Assembly: GCF_031851795.1 (NCBI RefSeq)
Contig: NZ_CP134696.1
Location: 5,332,001 to 5,396,000 of the forward strand
DNA: 64,000 nt
Direction: 5' to 3'
Source: Pontibacter sp. G13
GTDB lineage: Bacteria; Bacteroidota; Bacteroidia; J057
The notes beneath the pieces were generated by a model. The model did no database searches, was not told where the DNA came from, and worked only from the letters and a program-made list of their open reading frames with translations. The position numbers and the translations under genes are program-made. Below, one piece after another: positions 59,163 through 64,000 of the stretch (its first letter is position 1; the number at the start of each line of letters is the position of its first letter).

Positions 59163-59942
59163 TTATCTATTTCGATCTAGCCATGCTTTTGTGACTTGAT
59201 CAAGGTTTTGCCCTTCCCGGGAGACCTTATAATCCAATTCTGCGACTATTTCGTTGGAGAAACGAAGGTTGTCCAGGGTCTCGATTTGCTCTTCCGAGAA
59301 CCAATCCTTTCGGTCTTCACGCAGAAGTAAAACGGCGCGATCGACAATTCCCAATAATCCCTTCGGGTCCTTTACCTCCCGAATCTTGTACTTGTAATGT
59401 AGAAATTGTGGTTTCCATAAGGGAATTACCACCCACTCATTTTTTTCTACTGCTTGCTCAAAGGCAGAGAAACAGCTCTCCTCGCTTCCGGGAAAAAACT
59501 GATAACCAGCATTGCTCAAGCCATACTCCTCCATCATCTTAATTGAAAAACGAGTGATGCCAGCTCCGGGATTGATTCCATGTATCTCCTTAATCATCCT
59601 GCTCAAAACTTCTGGTTTCAATAGGTCGGAAACCTCCTCGATATCAGATACAGGTACATAATCGGGTACCCCCCAGAGTGCATAAGGTTCGTAATGTAGG
59701 CCTAGCTCAAGTAGGGGTACATCTTTTTCTACCTCCGCTTTGTAACCACCATGACTAGAAGGCAACCATGCTGAAGACAACATATCGACTTCACCTGCGT
59801 GAAGCTTTCTAAAATTTTCTTCGTGGTGGGAATAGGTTCTTTCCACTTGAAACCCCAGATCTTGTAAAACATTCGTTACAAGGGAGGCTGTGAGATGATG
59901 AAAAGAAAGATCAGTTACGCCTAATTTTATTGTATTGGCCAT
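59163..59942 (-). CDS. OpuAC-like glycine-betaine-type binding protein without a signal peptide
   Basis: 259 residues. TIKLGVTDLSFHHLTASLVTNVL, EVDMLSSAWLPSSHG and NPGAGITRFSIKMMEEYGL match substrate-binding proteins of quaternary-amine ABC transporters. The protein starts directly with the first strand (MANTIKLG) and has no signal or lipobox, and no permease or ATPase gene is nearby. It may be a cytoplasmic binding or sensing protein, or a displaced gene. A strong terminator follows. Confidence 0.8.
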   Translation of the reverse strand: MANTIKLGVTDLSFHHLTASLVTNVLQDLGFQVERTYSHHEENFRKLHAGEVDMLSSAWLPSSHGGYKAEVEKDVPLLELGLHYEPYALWGVPDYVPVSDIEEVSDLLKPEVLSRMIKEIHGINPGAGITRFSIKMMEEYGLSNAGYQFFPGSEESCFSAFEQAVEKNEWVVIPLWKPQFLHYKYKIREVKDPKGLLGIVDRAVLLLREDRKDWFSEEQIETLDNLRFSNEIVAELDYKVSREGQNLDQVTKAWLDRNR

Positions 59943-60466
59943 AGAAGTTGTGTATGGTTGTATCCTTCCGCTCGGTACATTACGCCGGAGGATAAACGAA
60001 TAATTAATGAGAAGTCGTAATTTCAGGTTTTAGGGTTTTTCGATTATCGGATGACTGCAATTTTATTGCTATCCAACCATACGTTGGCACATTCTCTGAC
60101 GAACCGGAATCAAGAAAGCTCTCCATTCAAAAGATATTCATTATAGAGGCTCTCAGGTATGCGTCCATTTGTCAAAGGGGCTCATGATCATTGATTGGAC
60201 ATTGATCGGTCAATATTCCGAGGGCAGCTTCCTGATCAATCGATTGAAGATGAACATGGATGATGCTGAAAAACCGTACCCTCAACAAACCAATGAGTGG
60301 TAGTTTTCCACAATCTATTCCCGAACAATAAATGAGGACATTTTGTTTTTCTGCGATTACCTCGATGGCGTATGAGATACTCCCCGTCTGTTGAGCCACC
60401 ATTTCACCTTCTTAAGTAGCAGACTTCGTCGTTGTCTATTCCTACAGGCATATCATATTATCTAGG
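59943..60466. other. 520-bp gap with a doubtful small frame
   Basis: A 76-codon minus-strand frame at 60172-60402 (MVAQQTGSISYAIEVIAEKQ start) has no recognised features. About 60 bp around 60385-60437 resemble 59032-59090 (ACCAT-ATTTC-CCT... CGTTGT), so both places may hold pieces of the same lost element. Confidence 0.4.
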
Positions 60467-60507
60467 AACATTTTCTCGAGGAGTGGTGGCACACTTTTCT
60501 GAGCATT
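60467..60507. repeat. short repeat family R38, copy 4 (diverged)
   Basis: 41 bp from AACATTTT to TGAGCATT; the central GGCACACTTTTCTGA matches copies 2 and 3. It ends 6 bp from the stop of the HEAT-repeat gene. Confidence 0.7.
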
Positions 60508-60513
60508 CCTGAT

Positions 60514-61128
60514 TTATGCATTATAGCCATTGTTGGCTGCTGTCTTTAATTTTTCAATTGCAATTTTCTTCGCTTTTGCCTCAAAGAGACCTTTTTTCAC
60601 TTCAACGTTTTGAATCGATTCCAATGCTCTGGGGTCTCCCCATTTTCCTAGCTCTTCGATTGCGTGTCCACGGATTGAATCATCCTGAAGAGAATTGATC
60701 AACGTTTGGAATGATTCTTCAGTTTTCATTCTTCTTAAAGTGGTCATCATCATTTGTCTCGAAGCCCCGTATTTTGGGTCCTGGCAGACTGTTAATACCT
60801 GATCATAAGTCGAACTATCGTCAATTATACTTATGGCATTTCCTACTGCCCATAAGTCCAAATTGGGATAGTCTTCCGGATTATTCAAAACTCCTATCAA
60901 TATCGGTGAAACGTCTTGGATCCCTTTCTCGGACAATGCTCGAATGACCATCTCCAATTCATTCCCTTTGAGAATGGTTAAGTATTCAATTAGTATTTCC
61001 TTGTATGGCCTTGAAGAAGTTTTTGTATTCACTAGAGTTGCAATAGGACTCATCTCTTCATTCAGAAAGGCTTGAGTCTCCAATCCAGCTTCTAATAATG
61101 CTCTATTTAATGATTCTAGATTCTTCAT
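60514..61128 (-). CDS. HEAT-repeat protein
   Basis: 204 residues, all-helical. Repeated helix pairs such as ELEMVIRALSEKGIQDVSPILIGVL, RQMMMTTLRRMKTEESFQTLINSL and RGHAIEELGKWGDPRALESI fit HEAT/PBS-lyase-type repeats. It probably binds a protein partner. Orphan, AT-rich, followed at once by an R38 repeat like its neighbours. Confidence 0.75.
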   Translation of the reverse strand: MKNLESLNRALLEAGLETQAFLNEEMSPIATLVNTKTSSRPYKEILIEYLTILKGNELEMVIRALSEKGIQDVSPILIGVLNNPEDYPNLDLWAVGNAISIIDDSSTYDQVLTVCQDPKYGASRQMMMTTLRRMKTEESFQTLINSLQDDSIRGHAIEELGKWGDPRALESIQNVEVKKGLFEAKAKKIAIEKLKTAANNGYNA

Positions 61129-61148
61129 TTTAATGGTAACGTTAAGTG

Positions 61149-61182
61149 TAAAATGCGTTTTAATGCATTTTTACACAGTGTT
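61149..61182 (-). other. intergenic hairpin
   Basis: GTGTAAAATGC and GCATTTTTACAC pair around a T-rich loop between two minus-strand genes, next to a TAACGTTA palindrome (61138-61145). It may end the upstream transcript. Confidence 0.5.
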
Positions 61183-61192
61183 GTGTTTTCGT

Positions 61193-61816
61193 TTATTTAA
61201 TTGAATTTTCCAATTTCTTTAATACTTCGTCTTTGGGTTTCTTCCAATGTTGACTTAATTCTTCTATCAATTCATCTGCAAATTTTACTTCAACTTTTGA
61301 ACCATCTCCGAACAATTCTTCATCTTCCTTAAACGATTTCAAGGAATCATCAAAAGACTCCTCATTCTGAATTTCAATATCACAATCTTCTATCCTTAAA
61401 TGTTCTTTAGCCCAAACCTTAATTGCCGAATTAATTGTTGATATCCCGATTCCCTCATCAGGATGCCAAATATCCATAAACCTTGGTTTTACTCCCTCAT
61501 GATTTTTTGGTGCTAAATAAGGGACTTCGTAAAAGTCTTCATCGTCTTTGTCATCATAGTAATACCAATAATGGCATTTATTATCAGCTAAATACTTTTC
61601 AATAGCCCTCACAAATTCCTTTTCTTCAGATTCATTTTTTAAATCGTGAAGTCCAGCTCTTAAATAACTTTTACTATTAAGACACACTCCTCCAATTCGC
61701 TTTTCATTCTCATCAAAAAGATTCAAATCTTCCCATCCAGTCTTTTCACAGAAGCCATAAATTCCCCACCAAAGGTTTGCAGATGTAGGTTTTACTATAA
61801 TTTTATTTTTTTTCAT
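61193..61816 (-). CDS. hypothetical protein
   Basis: 207 residues from the ATG at 61816. Rich in Lys, Glu, Asp and aromatic residues (HYWYYYDDKDDEDFYEVPYL), with a C-terminal acidic helical region. No signal or membrane segment. Not recognised. It is an AT-rich orphan, preceded by repeat unit U copy 2, 26 bp upstream of the start. Confidence 0.6.
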   Translation of the reverse strand: MKKNKIIVKPTSANLWWGIYGFCEKTGWEDLNLFDENEKRIGGVCLNSKSYLRAGLHDLKNESEEKEFVRAIEKYLADNKCHYWYYYDDKDDEDFYEVPYLAPKNHEGVKPRFMDIWHPDEGIGISTINSAIKVWAKEHLRIEDCDIEIQNEESFDDSLKSFKEDEELFGDGSKVEVKFADELIEELSQHWKKPKDEVLKKLENSIK

Positions 61817-61841
61817 TTTAATTTGATGAAGCACAACTAAA

Positions 61842-62085
61842 CACTAAACCCAATATACCACTTTATCCTTCAAAATAATACGAATGCCAGATATATACCT
61901 ATTTTGGGGAGTTGTGATATGTGTAGTCTTTGGATTAATTGATTGTTAAACAGTGTGTTAGTGCTAGGTTTTGCTCCTATCTATCCACTTCGATTTGCCC
62001 CCAATTCCCTGTCTCATTGTCGTTAATCGTTTACTTACGTAAATAAACGTTTAACGGTGCTTCGGCTTTGGAATCATTCGATTTA
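61842..62085. repeat. long repeat unit U, copy 2
   Basis: It begins ACTAAACCCAATATACCACT at 61843, continues with a shared AGATATATA segment, TTGATTGTTA, and ends in a palindrome at 62020-62059 with the core TTACTTACGTAAATAAACGT followed by CTTCGGCTTTG, as in copy 1. The remaining gap 62086-62356 shows no gene. Confidence 0.78.
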
Positions 62086-62356
62086 GCTGGAATAGTCCCA
62101 GTAGGGGAGGAGAAATCCTGAATCGCCGACAACAAACGGATTCCTACAAAAGGTATCCGGCATCCATGAATGCGTACAGATCTCGAGCCGAGCTATCGAT
62201 CGAGTCGAGCATAAGTCTCAGCCTCCAGCACACAAAGCTGTATGGTCGAACCTCGTGTAGGGAATCCGGAACGCCGCTTCGCCAAGCCTCATTAATTCAA
62301 TCTGCCACAAGCTCACCCGCTTCATTCATGGGATCGTTCTCCAACTCCCGAATCCA

Positions 62357-62797
62357 TCAAGCTGTTGATTCGCTTTGCTTGAGCTGAGCCTTGTATCGCT
62401 GAATGATCATACCGGAGGCTTCCTGCTTGTTTTTTTCGACAGTCGAAAGCTGTTCGTGTAGGTTTAGATTCGGATGTATTTCCTGCAGATAGTCTCTGCT
62501 CCACAACGAAAGCTCAATCAGAATCGGCGTCAAGGAGAGACCCTTGTCGGTCAGATAGTAATAGTTGGTTTTTTTATTGTGGGGCAGCTTTTTCTTGCCG
62601 ATCAACCCAAATTCCTCCAACATCTTGAGTCTGGAGGAAAGGATGTTGGTGGCAATGTGCTCATCACTCCCCACAAAGTCTTTGAAGGTGGTTTTTTCTT
62701 CAAATAGCATCTGCTTGATGATCACTAGAGACCATTTGTCTCCGACGATATCTAGGGCTGAGGTGATCGGGCAATTACACCGAAAAATGTCTGTCAT
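62357..62797 (-). CDS. HxlR family transcriptional regulator
   Basis: 146 residues. The winged helix reads CPITSALDIVGDKWSLVIIKQMLF, ILSSRLKMLEEFGLIGKKKL and NYYYLTDKGLSL, with the conserved Cys near the N-terminus (FRCNCPI) that some members use to sense electrophiles or redox changes. Divergent from the NAD-dependent reductase gene with an 83-bp shared control region. Confidence 0.94.
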   Translation of the reverse strand: MTDIFRCNCPITSALDIVGDKWSLVIIKQMLFEEKTTFKDFVGSDEHIATNILSSRLKMLEEFGLIGKKKLPHNKKTNYYYLTDKGLSLTPILIELSLWSRDYLQEIHPNLNLHEQLSTVEKNKQEASGMIIQRYKAQLKQSESTA

Positions 62798-62810
62798 CTA
62801 AAAAGGGGCT

Positions 62811-62872
62811 AATTATTACTTGCAAAATAAAATTAATCCAGTAATTTTGCTTGCGAAGTGAAAGTAATAATT
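62811..62872 (+). promoter_or_regulatory. reductase promoter inside inverted repeats
   Basis: TTG (62820-62822), 19 bp, TAATTTTG (62842-62849) is a full Bacteroidota promoter for the gene at 62881. It lies within AATTATTACTT (62811-62821) and AAGTAATAATT (62862-62872), and GCAAAAT/ATTTTGC (62822-62828, 62844-62850) occurs inside. This is the probable HxlR binding region. Confidence 0.82.
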
Positions 62873-62880
62873 AAACTCCT

Positions 62881-63891
62881 ATGAAGAAAGTACTATTGAC
62901 TGGGATCTCCGGATTTATTGGTCAGCACTGTGCGGTAGAGCTGCTCAACAAAGGATATGCTGTCAGAGGTTCCGTCAGAAATCTCAAGAAATCGGCTGGC
63001 ATTCAACAATCTATCCAGCGACATGTGGATTCAATAGATCACTTGGAATTTTGCGAGCTGGATTTGCTCAAGGACGATGGCTGGGAAGAGGCTGCGTCTG
63101 GTTGCGATTTTGTCATGCATGTAGCTTCTCCCTTCTTTTCCAAAATCCCAAAGGACGAGAACGAGCTCATCCAGCCTGCTGTCGAAGGGACAATCCGAGC
63201 TTTGAATGCCGCCTATCAGGCTGGTGTACAACGAGTAGTGCTGACCTCCTCCATGGTCGCGATGCTTGGAGACCTTCAAGGGGATGAGCACATTCATCAG
63301 GGAAGTTGGACGAATGTACACGCCAAACATATCACGGCCTACCTCAAGAGCAAGACGTTGGCAGAACAAAAGGCTTGGGAATTTGTAAAGGGCAAGGATC
63401 TGGAGTTGGTCACCATTCATCCGGGGCCTGTTTACGGGCCACCGCTCAATGGCAATCTGTCAGGCGAGTCTATGACTTTGTTCAAGCGACTACTTACCGG
63501 TGAGGCTAGGCAGATGATTAATGCCAGCATCAATATGTCCGACGTCCGAGATATCGCCAGCATTCATGTAGCGGCCTTGGAAAATAAACAGGCTGCGGAT
63601 AAGCGATTTATTGTCGCTTCGGAAATCCCTCATTCCTTCTCAGAGATCACCCATCTGTTGAAGTCGAGCGGCTATAAATCCGTGAGTACACAGGTCGCTC
63701 CTAACTTCATGGTAAAGCTGCTGGCCAATTTCAATAGCGAGATGAAAGGCTTTCTGCCCTACCTCGGCAAAAAGTACAGAGGCGATATCAGCACGACAAA
63801 AAGTACCTTCAACTGGGAGCCTATCCCTTTTGATCAAATGGTCCTGGACACCGCCCAGTCCGTAAAGCAGGTACTAGATGGCCAAAAGTAA
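62881..63891 (+). CDS. NAD(P)-dependent epimerase/reductase, dihydroflavonol-reductase-like
   Basis: 336 residues. An N-terminal Rossmann fold with TGISGFIGQHCA, GSVRN after strand 2 (Arg suggests NADPH), MHVASPFF, and the catalytic Y-x3-K in ITAYLKSKTLAE identify an extended short-chain dehydrogenase close to dihydroflavonol-4-reductase-like enzymes. Such bacterial proteins reduce aldehydes or ketones. Likely controlled by the divergent HxlR regulator. Confidence 0.92.
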   Translation: MKKVLLTGISGFIGQHCAVELLNKGYAVRGSVRNLKKSAGIQQSIQRHVDSIDHLEFCELDLLKDDGWEEAASGCDFVMHVASPFFSKIPKDENELIQPAVEGTIRALNAAYQAGVQRVVLTSSMVAMLGDLQGDEHIHQGSWTNVHAKHITAYLKSKTLAEQKAWEFVKGKDLELVTIHPGPVYGPPLNGNLSGESMTLFKRLLTGEARQMINASINMSDVRDIASIHVAALENKQAADKRFIVASEIPHSFSEITHLLKSSGYKSVSTQVAPNFMVKLLANFNSEMKGFLPYLGKKYRGDISTTKSTFNWEPIPFDQMVLDTAQSVKQVLDGQK

Positions 63892-63956
63892 TAGGCTGCC
63901 CTGATGCTTGCCCAGTCCAGATGTGGCGATCTCTTGCCTCCTATTCACAGATCTGA

Positions 63957-64000
63957 GCACCGTTAATCGTTTCCTTGCCTAAATAAACGTTTAGCGGTGC
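63957..64000. repeat. palindrome of repeat unit U, copy 3
   Basis: Starts GCACCGTTAATCGTTT and ends AAACGTTTAGCGGTGC, a near-perfect palindrome related to those at 58766 and 62020. It runs to the window edge, so its surroundings cannot be judged. Confidence 0.75.

Noticed and set aside
60172-60402. 76-codon minus-strand frame
   Set aside because: No motif, no promoter seen, and part of it overlaps a degenerate repeat; kept only as a note in the gap entry.

Overview
The window looks like a piece of chromosome from a marine member of the Bacteroidota. Three proteins end in C-terminal type IX secretion (Por) sorting domains. Where promoters can be read they match the Bacteroidota form TTG-N19/20-TAnnTTTG, and starts generally lack Shine-Dalgarno sequences. 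The gene content (three GH16 enzymes, a GH2 beta-galactosidase, an SSS sodium/solute symporter, PKD-repeat secreted protein, a Roco GTPase) fits a polysaccharide-degrading Saprospiria- or Cytophagia-like organism, but the exact order cannot be fixed from sequence alone. No rRNA, tRNA, CRISPR array or intact transposase was seen.

Layout. 1-5.4 kb: the end of an ABC exporter, a tiny Cys-rich lipoprotein, a Calx-beta/GH16 lipoprotein and an SSS symporter. 5.9-10.1 kb: a tight sulfotransferase / GT39-like / GtrA operon, a CREST-superfamily (ceramidase-like) membrane protein and a second GtrA. 10.3-21.6 kb: small genes, a kinase-M23-aminotransferase triple fusion, beta-galactosidase, and a 1319-residue Roco protein with 13 nearly identical 22-residue leucine-rich repeats. 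21.9-29.2 kb: an outer-membrane barrel, a nitrilase-family enzyme, feoAB with a readable promoter and tandem palindromes, then a lipoprotein / membrane protein / histidine kinase / NarL-type regulator operon. 29.3-39.1 kb: a run of small minus-strand genes, an esterase, zinc alcohol dehydrogenase, a PKD/T9SS protein and a two-subunit 3-oxoacid CoA-transferase. 39.2-45.7 kb: a probable metal-regulated lipoprotein with three operator palindromes, a quinone reductase, two Crp/Fnr regulators, cytochrome b-like proteins and a deacetylase. 45.8-56.6 kb: two agarase-type GH16 enzymes with sorting domains, serine hydrolases, a GT39 enzyme, pirin and a release-factor-like (baeRF) protein. 56.6-62.1 kb: an AT-rich accessory stretch of minus-strand orphan genes (SMI1/KNR4, HEAT-repeat, unknowns) separated by several repeat families and containing a gene remnant. 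62.3-64 kb: a divergent HxlR regulator / NAD-dependent reductase pair.

The strongest unexplained signals are not protein genes. (1) A four-copy intergenic element of about 185-225 bp has conserved ends; two copies carry an 18-bp hairpin whose stem changes in a base-pair-preserving way under a conserved loop. (2) Tandem 7-2-7 palindromes abut the -33 element of the feoAB promoter. (3) Three 7-1-7 palindromes cover a promoter driving a His/Asp-rich lipoprotein. (4) The 56.6-62.1 kb stretch has a gene-plus-repeat layout resembling a cassette array.
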